Shown here: positions 1 to 8,115 of the stretch, piece by piece
How the letters are laid out: the number at the start of each line of letters is the position of its first letter
Position numbering within the stretch: position 1 is the stretch's first letter
NCBI RefSeq assembly: GCF_040881935.1
Contig: NZ_JBBECH010000051.1
Location: forward strand, 35,797-99,796
Origin: Saccharospirillum sp040881935
Lineage (GTDB): Bacteria > Pseudomonadota > Gammaproteobacteria > Pseudomonadales > Natronospirillaceae
Length of the DNA stretch: 64,000 nucleotides
Reading direction: 5' to 3'
The notes under the pieces: generated by a model
Databases searched by the model: none
Told to the model about the DNA's origin: nothing
What the model saw: only the letters and a program-made list of their open reading frames with translations
Position numbers and translations under genes: made by a program

Positions 1-1497
1 GTTAGCCTGAGGCACCGCCGCGGCTTCAGCCGCAAAGCCCGCCTTGGTAGCGGCTTCGGCGCCGCGTTGGGCTCCCTGAATCAGACAGTCGTTCAGGTTG
101 AAGGTACCGGCCACGGCACCCGCGACCAGTTGCTTCTGCACGGTGTCACCTGGTACGAAACCGATAACATCATCGTTCCACACTGGCCGGCTGCCGGTGT
201 GGCAAGACAGGTGCACCGCCGGGCTCCAGCCGCCGGAAGTGGCGATGGTGTCGCAACTGAGCGTCTTGCTGTTACCCGTGACACGGTCGCCTTGCTCGTT
301 AAGGGGGGTCACCACGGCACCGTTTACCCGCTTGCTGCCTTGGGCTTCGATCACGCCCTGACCGTTTAGCAATCTAATGCCACGACGCCGGGCTTCATCC
401 TGGTAGGCGCCGCTGACCGAGTGTCGGGTGTCGACGATGGCAACCACCTCCCGCCCGGCATCCTGCCAGTCGAACGCGGTGCGGTAGGCCTGATCGTTGG
501 TGGTCATCACCACCAGGCGCCGACCCGGTACCACGGCGTATTGGTTGATGTAGGTGGAAACGGCCGAGGCCAGCATGCAGCCGGGCAGGTCGTTGTTGCC
601 ATACACCAGCGGACGTTCATGTGCGCCCGTGGCGAGCACCACCCATTTTGCCCGCACCCGATGCAGGCGCTGGCGCGAGGTATTGGCCGGTGCCTGGTCC
701 GACAGATGGTCGGTGCGACGCTCGTGGATGGTCAGGAAGTTGTGGTCGTGATAGCCGTTGACGGTAGACCGGGGCAGCAGCAGAACGTGGTCGTAACCGG
801 CCAGTTCCTCAAGTGTCGCACGGACCCAGTCGGTGGCGGGTTGACCATCGAGTTCGGACCGGGTGCCCAGTAGAGAGCCGCCCATATCAGCCTGTTCGTC
901 GGCCAATATGACGCGCGCACCAGCGCGAGCCGCCGACAAGGCTGCCGCCAGACCGGAAGGGCCCGCACCGACGATCAGCACATCGGCATGCTGGTTCAGG
1001 TGATCGTAAGTATCGGCATCCGCGACCTTGGGCGAGCGACCCAGACCGGCCGCTTTGCGGATGTACTTTTCATAGAATTCCCAGGCCGCCTGCGGAAACA
1101 TGAAGGTCTTGTAGTAAAACCCGGGCGGCAACACGCGCCCGAAGACTTTGCTGAAGTTTGCCATCAGATCGAACTCCAGGCTCGGCCAGCCACTGGTAGG
1201 CTGGCTGACCAGGCCATCGAACAGTTCCTGCTGGGTGGCGCGCACATTGGGCACCTGGGTGGCTTCGGTCGCCCCCAGTTGCAAAATGGCGTTGGGCTCT
1301 TCCGCACCGGCCGCGACAATGCCGCGCGGCCGGGCGTATTTGAAACTGCGGCCGACGACATCGACACCATTAGCCAGCAATGCGGAAGCCAGGGTATCAC
1401 CCCGGTAGCCCTGGTAGGTACGGCCGTTGAACTGAAAACTGACCGGCTGGGCGCGATCGATGCGGTCACCGGTGTTGAGACGGTTGGATTGTGTCAT
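1..1497 (-). CDS. soxA: Sarcosine oxidase alpha subunit, N-terminal half (cut by window edge)
   Basis: Large subunit of heterotetrameric sarcosine oxidase, which oxidatively demethylates sarcosine to glycine with transfer of the methyl carbon to tetrahydrofolate. About 499 codons are visible; the family is near 1000 residues, so the C-terminal aminomethyltransferase-like half lies outside the window. An N-terminal 2Fe-2S-like fold region (about residues 15-95) is followed by a dinucleotide-binding motif VGAGPSGLAAA near residue 170. The ATG at 1497 overlaps the soxD stop codon (ATGA), so the two are translationally coupled. Order soxB-soxD-soxA is the classic arrangement; soxG is expected next, outside the window. 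Confidence 0.95.
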   Translation of the reverse strand, partial: MTQSNRLNTGDRIDRAQPVSFQFNGRTYQGYRGDTLASALLANGVDVVGRSFKYARPRGIVAAGAEEPNAILQLGATEATQVPNVRATQQELFDGLVSQPTSGWPSLEFDLMANFSKVFGRVLPPGFYYKTFMFPQAAWEFYEKYIRKAAGLGRSPKVADADTYDHLNQHADVLIVGAGPSGLAAALSAARAGARVILADEQADMGGSLLGTRSELDGQPATDWVRATLEELAGYDHVLLLPRSTVNGYHDHNFLTIHERRTDHLSDQAPANTSRQRLHRVRAKWVVLATGAHERPLVYGNNDLPGCMLASAVSTYINQYAVVPGRRLVVMTTNDQAYRTAFDWQDAGREVVAIVDTRHSVSGAYQDEARRRGIRLLNGQGVIEAQGSKRVNGAVVTPLNEQGDRVTGNSKTLSCDTIATSGGWSPAVHLSCHTGSRPVWNDDVIGFVPGDTVQKQLVAGAVAGTFNLNDCLIQGAQRGAEAATKAGFAAEAAAVPQAN

Positions 1498-1826
1498 GAC
1501 GTCGCCTCTGAAGACTGCCGGAAATTGGAGGTGTGAGCATCGGAGGGTTGAGTGACCTGCGGGGATTCACCCATCCGGTAGGTTTCCTTTATCTCGTAGG
1601 TCAGGGTGTCGCGCGTGACGTTGAAAAACTTGCGACAGCCAATAGCGTGTACCCACATCTCATGGTGCAGGCCGCGCGGATTTGAGCGGAAATAGAGGAA
1701 GTTCCCCCACTCCTCGTCGGTGCAGTCGTCCGGGTTTTCGGGGCGCGCAAGGTGTGCCTGACCCTTGGGGTGGAACTCCTCTTCTTCCCGGTGTTCGCCG
1801 CAATAGGGGCAAAAAATGTAAAACAT
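1494..1826 (-). CDS. soxD: Sarcosine oxidase delta subunit
   Basis: Small zinc-binding subunit of heterotetrameric sarcosine oxidase, 110 residues, the usual family length. The predicted zinc ligands are visible: Cys6 and Cys9 in CPYCG, His60, and Cys64 in IGCRKFF, which match the spacing known for the family. It starts 15 bp after soxB and ends inside the soxA start codon, so it belongs to the soxBDA transcript. The C-terminal tail after about residue 85 looks poorly ordered and rich in Ser/Thr/Gln. Confidence 0.95.
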   Translation of the reverse strand: MFYIFCPYCGEHREEEEFHPKGQAHLARPENPDDCTDEEWGNFLYFRSNPRGLHHEMWVHAIGCRKFFNVTRDTLTYEIKETYRMGESPQVTQPSDAHTSNFRQSSEATS

Positions 1827-1841
1827 GATGCGTTACCTCGC

Positions 1842-3095
1842 TCAGTGCGCCACGCCAGCGGCGCCGTGTTCATCGACCAGAGCCCCGTTATGAAAGCGGA
1901 ACATGGAAAAGGGTTTGGCCAATTCGTTGGCCTCGCCCCTGGCCAGGGTGGCCGCAAAAACGTGACCGGACCCCGGCGTCGCCTTGAAACCGCCGGTACC
2001 CCAGCCGCAGTTGAAAAACAGGTTTTCAACCGGGGTATCGGAGATGATTGGGCAGGCATCCGGGCAGGTATCGACGATGCCGCCCCACTGGCGGTTCATC
2101 CGCACCCGGCTGAACATCGGGAACATCTCGACGATGGCCTGAAGGGTGTGCTCGACGGTCGGGTAGGAGCCGCGCTGGCCGTAACCGTTGTAGCCGTCGA
2201 TACCGGCGCCGATCACCAGATCGCCCTTGTCGGACTGGGAGATGTAGCCATGCACCTGGTTGGACATGACCACGGTATCCAGAATCGGCCGAATCGGTTC
2301 GGAGACCAGCGCCTGCAACGGGTGTGATTCGATCGGCAACTGGAAACCGGCCATTTTGGCCAGCACACCGGAATTACCGGCCACCACGCAACCAATACGG
2401 TCACCGTAGATGACGCCGTGCTGTTTGGTGCTGACACCGACGGCGGCACCGTCTTCAGTGATGATGTCGTCGACTTCGCATTGCTGCAGCAAATCCACGC
2501 CCATGGCATCGGCGGCGCGGGCATAGCCCCAGGCCACCGCATCGTGACGGGCCACACCGGCACGGGGCTGCCAGGAGGCGCCCAGAATCGGGTAACGGGC
2601 GTTGGACGAGCAATCCAGAATCGGCACGATCTCCTGCACGCCCCGGGTGTCCAGCGCCTCGCTGTCGATGCCGTTCAGGCGGTTGGCGTTCACCCGGCGC
2701 TGGATATCGCGCATGTCTTGGAGGGTGTGGCCCAGGTTCAGCACGCCGCGCTGGGAAAACATGACGTTGTAGTTCAGCTCCTGCGACATGCCTTCCCACA
2801 GCTTCATGGCGTGCTCGTACAACAGCGCCGCTTCATCCCAGAGATAATTGGAGCGCACGATGGTGGTGTTGCGCGCGGTATTACCGCCGCCCAGATAGCC
2901 CTTTTCGACCACCGCTACATTGGTGATGTTGTGCACCTTGGCCAGGTAAAAGGCCGTCGCCAGGCCGTGGCCGCCGCCACCGACGATGATGACATCGTAC
3001 TTCTTTTTCGGTTTGGGATTGCGCCAGACCCGCTGCCAGTTCTCATGGTAGGTAAGGGCATGTTTCAGCAGTCCGAAACCGGAGTATTTCTGCAT
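1842..3095 (-). CDS. soxB: Sarcosine oxidase beta subunit
   Basis: Catalytic flavoprotein subunit of heterotetrameric sarcosine oxidase, 417 residues, normal length. A DAO-type FAD motif (VGGGGHGLATAFYL) lies near residues 38-51. The segment GVARHDAVAWG carries His184, aligned by motif with the histidine that holds covalent FMN in this family. It is the first gene of the soxBDA unit. About 145 bp upstream lies a paired TGTCG site shared with glyA, which probably carries the sarcosine-responsive regulation. Between soxB and the upstream gene sdaA lie 440 bp that contain this site and hairpin repeat A. Confidence 0.96.
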   Translation of the reverse strand: MQKYSGFGLLKHALTYHENWQRVWRNPKPKKKYDVIIVGGGGHGLATAFYLAKVHNITNVAVVEKGYLGGGNTARNTTIVRSNYLWDEAALLYEHAMKLWEGMSQELNYNVMFSQRGVLNLGHTLQDMRDIQRRVNANRLNGIDSEALDTRGVQEIVPILDCSSNARYPILGASWQPRAGVARHDAVAWGYARAADAMGVDLLQQCEVDDIITEDGAAVGVSTKQHGVIYGDRIGCVVAGNSGVLAKMAGFQLPIESHPLQALVSEPIRPILDTVVMSNQVHGYISQSDKGDLVIGAGIDGYNGYGQRGSYPTVEHTLQAIVEMFPMFSRVRMNRQWGGIVDTCPDACPIISDTPVENLFFNCGWGTGGFKATPGSGHVFAATLARGEANELAKPFSMFRFHNGALVDEHGAAGVAH

Positions 3096-3239
3096 GTTCG
3101 GGTCCTCTCAGGTGGTCATCGGTTAAGCGGATGCCAGGGATGAATCAGTGTTCGACGTATATAAATAGGTCCCACTATGCCCCGAGGCTGGGGTATGGGA
3201 CAAGTTGCTAGGATGGTAGGCCCACGCCTCTGGTTACAC

Positions 3240-3278
3240 CTGCTTAGCCACGACACCAGGGTGAAGATTTGCGACAGG
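3240..3278 (-). promoter_or_regulatory. Candidate activator site upstream of soxB (paired TGTCG half-sites)
   Basis: On the minus strand this segment contains TGTCGCAAATC, a less conserved stretch, then TGTCGTG and AGCAG. The two TGTCG elements are direct repeats with a 21-bp period, two helical turns, typical of AraC-family activators. Nearly the same segment is found upstream of glyA at 6538-6576 with identical spacing. Known biology: sarcosine catabolic genes of pseudomonads are activated by AraC-type regulators (SouR, GbdR). Assigning the site to such a regulator is inference; no such gene is in the window. Confidence 0.65.
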
Positions 3279-3348
3279 GAGAAAACGTGGGATCAACATC
3301 GGCTGTTCATATCAGTGCTTGAGGTGGATGGTTCATGCTCCAAACACT

Positions 3349-3539
3349 TTTAACTCAAGTTTCAGAGTTCGCAACCAGCTAAGTGTCAGGTGCCGGGTAA
3401 CCCTATCTGGGGAAGTCTGAAGCATGGATGCTTCAGTCTAGGCCCCATGGATGGGTTCACGCCGACCCCAGATAGGGTTACCCGGTGCCTGACACGGACT
3501 CCTGGCACCAATGGGAAATTGAACTCCGAAGTTTGTTTA
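3349..3539. repeat. Hairpin repeat copy A
   Basis: Long imperfect palindrome between soxB and sdaA. The inner arms 3383-3412 and 3466-3495 pair at 28 of 30 positions. Between them lies the shared core: a small hairpin TGAAGCATGGATGCTTCA, then GGCCCCATGGATGGGTT followed by ACGCCGA. Outer arms with TAACTCAAGTTTC and GAGTTCGC lie at 3351-3372 and, degenerate, at 3521-3539, where the repeat runs into the TAA stop of sdaA. Copies B, D and (weakly) C and E share the core but have different arm sequences. Confidence 0.85.
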
Positions 3540-4919
3540 GCACTCGATTACGTTGACTGCCAGGCCGCCGCGGGATGTCTCTTTGTATTTATCCAGCATG
3601 TCCCGGCCGGTATCGCGCATGGTGCGGATGACCTTGTCCAGAGACACGAAGTGCTCGCCATCGCCGCGCAGCGCCATGATGGCGGCGTTGATCGCCTTGA
3701 CCGCGCCGACTGCGTTACGCTCGATACAGGGTACCTGTACCAGCCCGCCAATGGGATCGCAGGTTAGCCCGAGGTGATGTTCCATGCCAATTTCTGCCGC
3801 GTTCTCGACCTGCTCCGGAGTACCACCTGTTACCGCCGCCAGGCCAGCGGCCGCCATGGCACAGGCAGAGCCGACTTCACCCTGGCAACCGACTTCGGCA
3901 CCGGAAATCGAGGCGTTTTCCTTGAACAGAATGCCAATGGCCGCCGCCGTTAGCAGAAAATTGATGATGCCGTCTTCGTTGGCATTGGGGCACCAGTTCC
4001 AGTAGTAGTGCAACACAGCCGGGATAATTCCCGCAGCGCCGTTGGTCGGGGCGGTGACCATACGGCCACCGGCGGCGTTTTCTTCATTCACCGCCAGTGC
4101 ATAGAGATTGACCCAGTCCATGGCGCTCAGCGAGGGCGAGATCAGGTCTTGCCGGTTGATGTCCATTAACGAGGCGTGGAGCCTCGCCGCCCGCCGTTTA
4201 ACCTTGAGACCGCCGGGCAGAATGCCCTCGTTGCTGATGCCGTTTTGCACGCACTCCTGCATCACCTGCCAGATGTGCAAGATGCCTTGCCGTACCTCGG
4301 CCTCGCTGCGCCAGACTTGCTCATTGGCCATCATCACGCCTGCAATCGACAGGCCGTGCGTCTTGCACTGAACCAGCAGATCGACGCCGCTTTTGAACGG
4401 ATGGGGCAGGGGCGTCTTGTCTTCCACGATCCGGTCTGCACCCGCCGCTTTCTCGTCGACCACGAAACCGCCACCGACGGAGTAGTAAGTGCGCTGACGC
4501 ACGGTTTCTCCCTCGGCATCGAAGGCGGTAAACATCATGCCGTTCGGGTGGTAGGGCAGTGATTCCTTGCGGTGATAAGTGAGGTCGGTCGCCTCAATGA
4601 AGGCGATGCGATGTTCCCCGTTTAAATTCAGTGCTTGCTGAGCGCGAATCTCCTCCATTCTGGGGATCAGAATGGCCGGGTCGATGGTATCCGGGCGGTG
4701 GCCTTCGAGCCCGAGCACCACTGCGGGGCCAGTGCCATGGCCCTTGCCGGTCGCACCCAATGAACCGTACAACTGAATGTCGATGCGAGCGACCTCGCCG
4801 AGCTGCCCGGCTTTTTTCAGACCCGATGCAAAGCGACGGGCCGCCTGCATCGGCCCTACCGTGTGGGAACTGGAGGGGCCAATACCGACTTTCAACATAT
4901 CAAACAGACTGATGGCCAC
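3537..4919 (-). CDS. sdaA: L-serine dehydratase (iron-sulfur type)
   Basis: Deaminates L-serine to pyruvate and ammonia. The 460-residue product is of the single-chain [4Fe-4S] type. The N-terminal signature GIGPSSSHTVGPM is present (about residues 12-24), as are the cysteines in GCQGEVGSACAM, GLTCDPIGG and VPCIERN expected to bind the cluster. The start is GTG at 4919; the next in-frame ATG is eight codons in. It lies downstream of glyA and upstream of soxB on the same strand, so it completes sarcosine to glycine to serine to pyruvate. Hairpin repeats flank it on both sides; repeat A touches its stop codon and B fills its upstream gap. Confidence 0.95.
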   Translation of the reverse strand: MAISLFDMLKVGIGPSSSHTVGPMQAARRFASGLKKAGQLGEVARIDIQLYGSLGATGKGHGTGPAVVLGLEGHRPDTIDPAILIPRMEEIRAQQALNLNGEHRIAFIEATDLTYHRKESLPYHPNGMMFTAFDAEGETVRQRTYYSVGGGFVVDEKAAGADRIVEDKTPLPHPFKSGVDLLVQCKTHGLSIAGVMMANEQVWRSEAEVRQGILHIWQVMQECVQNGISNEGILPGGLKVKRRAARLHASLMDINRQDLISPSLSAMDWVNLYALAVNEENAAGGRMVTAPTNGAAGIIPAVLHYYWNWCPNANEDGIINFLLTAAAIGILFKENASISGAEVGCQGEVGSACAMAAAGLAAVTGGTPEQVENAAEIGMEHHLGLTCDPIGGLVQVPCIERNAVGAVKAINAAIMALRGDGEHFVSLDKVIRTMRDTGRDMLDKYKETSRGGLAVNVIEC

Positions 4920-4962
4920 GGGTATTCTCTCTTAAAGTTTTTTGAGTTTTGAGCTGCGAACT

Positions 4963-5160
4963 CTTTACTCAAGTTTCGGAGTTCGCGGTTGGCAATGTTG
5001 CCAGTCGCCCGCACCGGCCACCAGGTAGGGCTATCGAGGGTCGGCGTAAACCCATCCATGGGGCCTGGACCGCAGCATCCTTGCTGCGGACCACCCTCGA
5101 TAGCCCTACCTGGCATCCGGTGCTAATCCTTTGCCAGCGAACTCCAAAACTTGAGTTAAG
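4963..5160. repeat. Hairpin repeat copy B
   Basis: Palindromic element between glyA and sdaA, starting 18 bp after the glyA stop codon. Inner arms 5021-5040 and 5094-5113 are perfectly complementary over 20 bp. A second arm pair is GCACCGG (5011-5017) with CCGGTGC (5117-5123). The outer arms 4963-4986 and 5137-5160 match at 22 of 24 positions and carry the same CTCAAGTTT...GGAGTTCGC end as copy A. The core is in the opposite orientation to copy A: AACCCATCCATGGGGCC followed by a hairpin around GCAGCATCCTTGCTGC. Confidence 0.87.
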
Positions 5161-5177
5161 AGCTCTCTGCTTGCACT

Positions 5178-6440
5178 TCACCCGTAAACCGGATAATCCC
5201 GGCACAGCTGACTGACCTTGTCACGAACCTCACTGATGGCCGCACTGGCATCACCGGCTTGCAAGGCATCCAGAATATCGGCGATCCAACTGGCCAGTTC
5301 GCGGCATTCAGGCTCTTTCAAGCCACGAGTGGTAATCACCGGTGAGCCGATGCGCAGGCCCGAGGTTACAAAGGGCGATTGCGGGTCGTTCGGTACCGCG
5401 TTTTTGTTGACGGTGATGTGTGCTTCACCCAAGGCGGCATCTGCTTCTTTACCGGTCAGTCCCTGCTTGACCAGGCTGAGCAGAAACAGGTGGTTGTCGG
5501 TACCGCCGGAGACGATGTCGTAACCGCGTTCAATCAACACCCCGGCCATGGCCTGGGCGTTGCGAACAACCTGCTGCTGATAACTCTTGAACTCTGGCTC
5601 GGCGGCTTCCTTGAACGCAACGGCCTTGGCGGCGATGACGTGCATCAGCGGGCCACCCTGGCCGGCCGGGAATACCGCTGAATTGAACTTCTTTTCCAGG
5701 TCTGGCTGGCCTAACGAGAGAATCAGACCGCCACGCGGCCCGCGCAGGGTTTTGTGAGTGGTGGTGGTCACCACATGGGCGTGCGGCAGCGGGTTGGGGT
5801 AGACGCCCGCAGCGACCAGACCGGCAACGTGTGCCATGTCGACCATCAGATAGGCACCGACCATATCGGCGATCTCGCGGAAACGCGCCCAGTCAACGAC
5901 GCGGGAGTAGGCCGAGAAGCCGGCGACGATCATGCCCGGTTTGTGTTCTTTTGCCAGGGCTTCGACCTGGTCGTAATCAATCTCGCCTTTAGCCTCGTTC
6001 AAACCGTATTGCACTGCGTGGTAAATCTTGCCGGAGAAGCTGACGTGGGCGCCGTGGGTCAGGTGACCACCATGGGCCAGGCTCATGCCCAGAACAGTGT
6101 CGCCTGGGTTTAGCAGCGCCATATACACTGCCGCGTTGGCCTGGGAGCCGGAATGCGGCTGAACATTGGCGTAGTCGGCACCGAACAATGCCTTGGCCCG
6201 GTCGATGGCCAGTTGCTCAACCCGGTCGACGTGTTCGCAACCGCCGTAGTAGCGCTTGCCCGGGTAACCTTCGGCGTACTTGTTGGTCAGGCAGGAGCCC
6301 TGGGCTTCCATCACCGCGGGGCTGGTGTAGTTTTCGGAGGCAATCAGCTCCAAATGGTCTTCCTGGCGAACGGCTTCGTCCTGCATGGCCGCCCAGAGGG
6401 TTTCGTCGTAAGAGGACAGTGTTTTGGTTTTGCTGAACAT
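5178..6440 (-). CDS. glyA: Serine hydroxymethyltransferase
   Basis: PLP enzyme that interconverts glycine plus methylene-tetrahydrofolate and serine. Starting at the ATG at 6440 (MFSKTKTLSSYDE) it has 420 residues, the normal length; an upstream in-frame extension to 6554 has no family support. The PLP-lysine region is visible as VVTTTTHKTLRGPRGG near residues 219-234, and the N-terminal LIASENYTSPAV motif is intact. Being placed with sdaA and soxBDA, this copy is probably dedicated to sarcosine-derived glycine and one-carbon units. A TGTCG paired site lies about 100 bp upstream of the start. Confidence 0.97.
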   Translation of the reverse strand: MFSKTKTLSSYDETLWAAMQDEAVRQEDHLELIASENYTSPAVMEAQGSCLTNKYAEGYPGKRYYGGCEHVDRVEQLAIDRAKALFGADYANVQPHSGSQANAAVYMALLNPGDTVLGMSLAHGGHLTHGAHVSFSGKIYHAVQYGLNEAKGEIDYDQVEALAKEHKPGMIVAGFSAYSRVVDWARFREIADMVGAYLMVDMAHVAGLVAAGVYPNPLPHAHVVTTTTHKTLRGPRGGLILSLGQPDLEKKFNSAVFPAGQGGPLMHVIAAKAVAFKEAAEPEFKSYQQQVVRNAQAMAGVLIERGYDIVSGGTDNHLFLLSLVKQGLTGKEADAALGEAHITVNKNAVPNDPQSPFVTSGLRIGSPVITTRGLKEPECRELASWIADILDALQAGDASAAISEVRDKVSQLCRDYPVYG

Positions 6441-6537
6441 GGCTGCGATTCCCGGGTAGTGAAAACAAACCTGACGAACCAGGCATGGGTTATTAAAAGG
6501 GGTAACAGCGATGGTAAGCCCGTTGACGACAGTTGAT

Positions 6538-6576
6538 CTGCTCGGGCACGACATGGGATCGAGGATTTGCGACAGG
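6538..6576 (-). promoter_or_regulatory. Candidate activator site upstream of glyA (paired TGTCG half-sites)
   Basis: The minus strand reads CCTGTCGCAAATC, a variable stretch, TGTCGTG and AGCAG, with the TGTCG elements 21 bp apart. This is the second copy of the site upstream of soxB (3240-3278); the same half-sites, spacing and trailing AGCAG are conserved while the bases between them vary. Conservation restricted to the half-sites is what a protein-binding site would show. The site probably co-activates glyA-sdaA with soxBDA. Confidence 0.65.
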
Positions 6577-6697
6577 CCTGTGATGTTGTCTAAGCATCCC
6601 GGGATGCACCCGAATTGCTCGCTGATCAGAGGGGTGTTTGTAGTGTGCCTGGACCACTCAATGCTCCGAGTAGCCCGGTATCATGGAAGTCAGCCGA

Positions 6698-7090
6698 TCA
6701 GTTGGTCGATGCGAGCCAGGCTTTCATCGGCTCCCAGTACATTTTATGCCAGCCACCTTCCAGGTGGTCACCGGCACCTTCTGGAAAGGCGGTATGAGTA
6801 AGGCGCAGTTGGGTGCCACCCTCGTGCGGTGTCAGTTCGAAGGTCACCAGTGAGTAGTGGCCGCTGGCCCAGTCGGCGCCCCGCCAGGCCTGGACGATGA
6901 GCTGGTTCTCTACCAATTCGATGTTGCGGCCTTCCACGCCACCGCCATACAGGTTGAAAGCGGAGCCTTCGGTTGGTTCTATGGTGGCCGGTGCCTTGGT
7001 AAAGGCACTGTGTTGGTCGGCATTCAGGTAAGCGTTGTAAAGCGTCGCGGGGTCGGTGTTGAAGACGATGTCTTGTTGTAACGCGGTCAT
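6698..7090 (-). CDS. SRPBCC (AHSA1-type) domain protein
   Basis: A 130-residue single-domain START-like protein related to the Aha1 C-terminal domain; the hydrophobic cavity suggests binding of a small hydrophobic ligand, but no ligand or reaction can be assigned. Recognisable features are the N-terminal F-x-T-x-P-A-x-L-Y-N-A-Y pattern and the C-terminal GGWHKMYWEPMKAW helix. It is divergent from an ArsR-type repressor gene whose neighbour (7568-7999) is a second SRPBCC protein. The operator cluster at 7132-7205 lies between, so the three genes form a small regulon. Confidence 0.85.
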   Translation of the reverse strand: MTALQQDIVFNTDPATLYNAYLNADQHSAFTKAPATIEPTEGSAFNLYGGGVEGRNIELVENQLIVQAWRGADWASGHYSLVTFELTPHEGGTQLRLTHTAFPEGAGDHLEGGWHKMYWEPMKAWLASTN

Positions 7091-7131
7091 GGCCGGGCTC
7101 CTTCTGGATCGGTCGGGGGTTCGTTATTTTG

Positions 7132-7205
7132 CTAAACCATTTGGTTTAGTAAGTGAATGTTAATCCAGATGGTTAACTATTGCAATGCTAAACTAAATGG
7201 TTAAC
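7132..7205. promoter_or_regulatory. ArsR operator cluster between divergent SRPBCC and arsR genes
   Basis: A perfect 18-bp palindrome CTAAACCATTTGGTTTAG lies at 7132-7149. Two weaker versions follow: 7159-7177 (GTTAA...GGTTAAC) and 7188-7205 (CTAAACTAAATGGTTAAC), with centres about 28 bp apart. The last overlaps the ATG at 7197. The paralogous module at 58.7 kb has the related palindrome TTCAACCATATGGTTGAA in the same position, which supports autoregulation by the ArsR protein. Confidence 0.75.
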
Positions 7206-7571
7206 AATTCTCGCATGATGACGCAAACGACTATTCCACCGCAGGCGCTGGACGACGACCAGCTCGATCTGCTTTTTAAAGCACTGTCGGATCGAACCCG
7301 ACGCCGACTGTTGGCTGAACTGGCCCAGGGTGAGGCGTCGGTCAGCGAATTGGCCGCGCCGTTACAGATGTCATTGCCGGCAGCCTCCAAGCACCTTCGC
7401 GTGTTGGAAAATGCGTCTCTTATCAAGCGCACGAAATCCGGCCGGGTGCAGCACTGTGCCCTGCAGGCGGGTGCACTGGCTGACGCCGATGTTTGGCTGG
7501 AGCATTACCGGGGCTTCTGGAACAATCAGTTGGATGGCTTGCAACACTACCTCGAAGACGACTCTACATGA
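7197..7571 (+). CDS. ArsR-family winged-helix repressor
   Basis: A 124-residue ArsR/SmtB-type regulator. The winged helix is clear: LFKALSDRTRRRLLAEL, then SVSELAAPLQMSLPAASKHLRVLENASLI and the wing KSGRVQHCAL. No metal-binding cysteine motif is seen, as usual for the branch linked to SRPBCC/AHSA1 genes. I keep the ATG at 7197 because the paralogue at 58745 starts with the same ATGGTT inside its operator; ATGs at 7215 and 7218 are alternatives. There is no good ribosome binding site, so the message may be nearly leaderless. The stop overlaps the start of the next gene (ATGA). Confidence 0.88.
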   Translation: MVNNSRMMTQTTIPPQALDDDQLDLLFKALSDRTRRRLLAELAQGEASVSELAAPLQMSLPAASKHLRVLENASLIKRTKSGRVQHCALQAGALADADVWLEHYRGFWNNQLDGLQHYLEDDST

Positions 7572-7999
7572 CCGATGCTGACCTGAGTCTCATCACGCGG
7601 CGCCACATTAAAGCCAGCCCCAGTCGGGTCTTTACCGCCTGGACAACGCCCGAGGCGCTGAAGTCATGGTGGGGGCCAAAAGGCATTGGCTGCCCGGATG
7701 CACAAATCGATCTGACTGTTGGCGGGCAATACCGCATTGCCAACGAAATGCCCGATGGTCGCTGGTTGTGGATAGAGGGGACCTTTGAGGAAATCGTACC
7801 GGATGAAAAGCTGGTGTATTCATGGGTATCGAGTGACCAGCAACCGGCGCCCGAGCGAGTGATTGTTCACTTCAAACCGATGAATGAAGGTACTGAAGTG
7901 ATTGTAATCCATGAACGGATTGGCAGTGAAGCGGCTGTTGCAGAGCATAAGGCAGGCTGGGAAGGCTGTTTAGACGGGCTCGAAGGCTGGGTAAGGTAA
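7568..7999 (+). CDS. SRPBCC (AHSA1-type) domain protein
   Basis: A 143-residue START-like protein translationally coupled to the ArsR gene (ATGA overlap at 7568-7571). The family pattern is clear: SPSRVFTAWTTPEALKSWWGPKG at the N-terminus, LTVGGQYRIANEMPDG and WIEGTFEEIVPDEKLVYSW in the middle, and AGWEGCLDGLEGWV at the end. Its fold indicates a hydrophobic ligand pocket; the cellular role is unknown. Length is typical. Confidence 0.88.
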   Translation: MTDADLSLITRRHIKASPSRVFTAWTTPEALKSWWGPKGIGCPDAQIDLTVGGQYRIANEMPDGRWLWIEGTFEEIVPDEKLVYSWVSSDQQPAPERVIVHFKPMNEGTEVIVIHERIGSEAAVAEHKAGWEGCLDGLEGWVR

Positions 8000-8115
8000 A
8001 CACGGCGCTGATGAGCGACGGTTGGCCTGGCTCGAAATGCATTACCTTCTCGGCTACGGTTGATCTGAGGGTGTTGGCGAGTCTCTTAACAGGTTGTTGA
8101 AAAAGGCTTACTGCC

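Noticed and set aside
1..968. Several plus-strand and minus-strand frames of 60-150 codons over the soxA region
   Set aside because: All are shadows of the long soxA frame, which has no stop codon within the window and matches the family throughout.
3390..5215. Open frames encoding GPMDGFTPT-like peptides in the sox-sda-gly gaps, again at 19200-19382
   Set aside because: They arise from the conserved core of the hairpin repeats, read in either direction. They have no ribosome binding site and their similarity is explained by the DNA repeat.
5178..6554. N-terminally extended glyA starting at 6554
   Set aside because: The extra 38 residues do not resemble serine hydroxymethyltransferase, and they cover the regulatory leader; the ATG at 6440 gives the normal length.
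6441..6697. Possible glycine riboswitch upstream of glyA
   Set aside because: The characteristic paired glycine-aptamer consensus segments are not seen on the minus strand; only the TGTCG site and ordinary leader are present.
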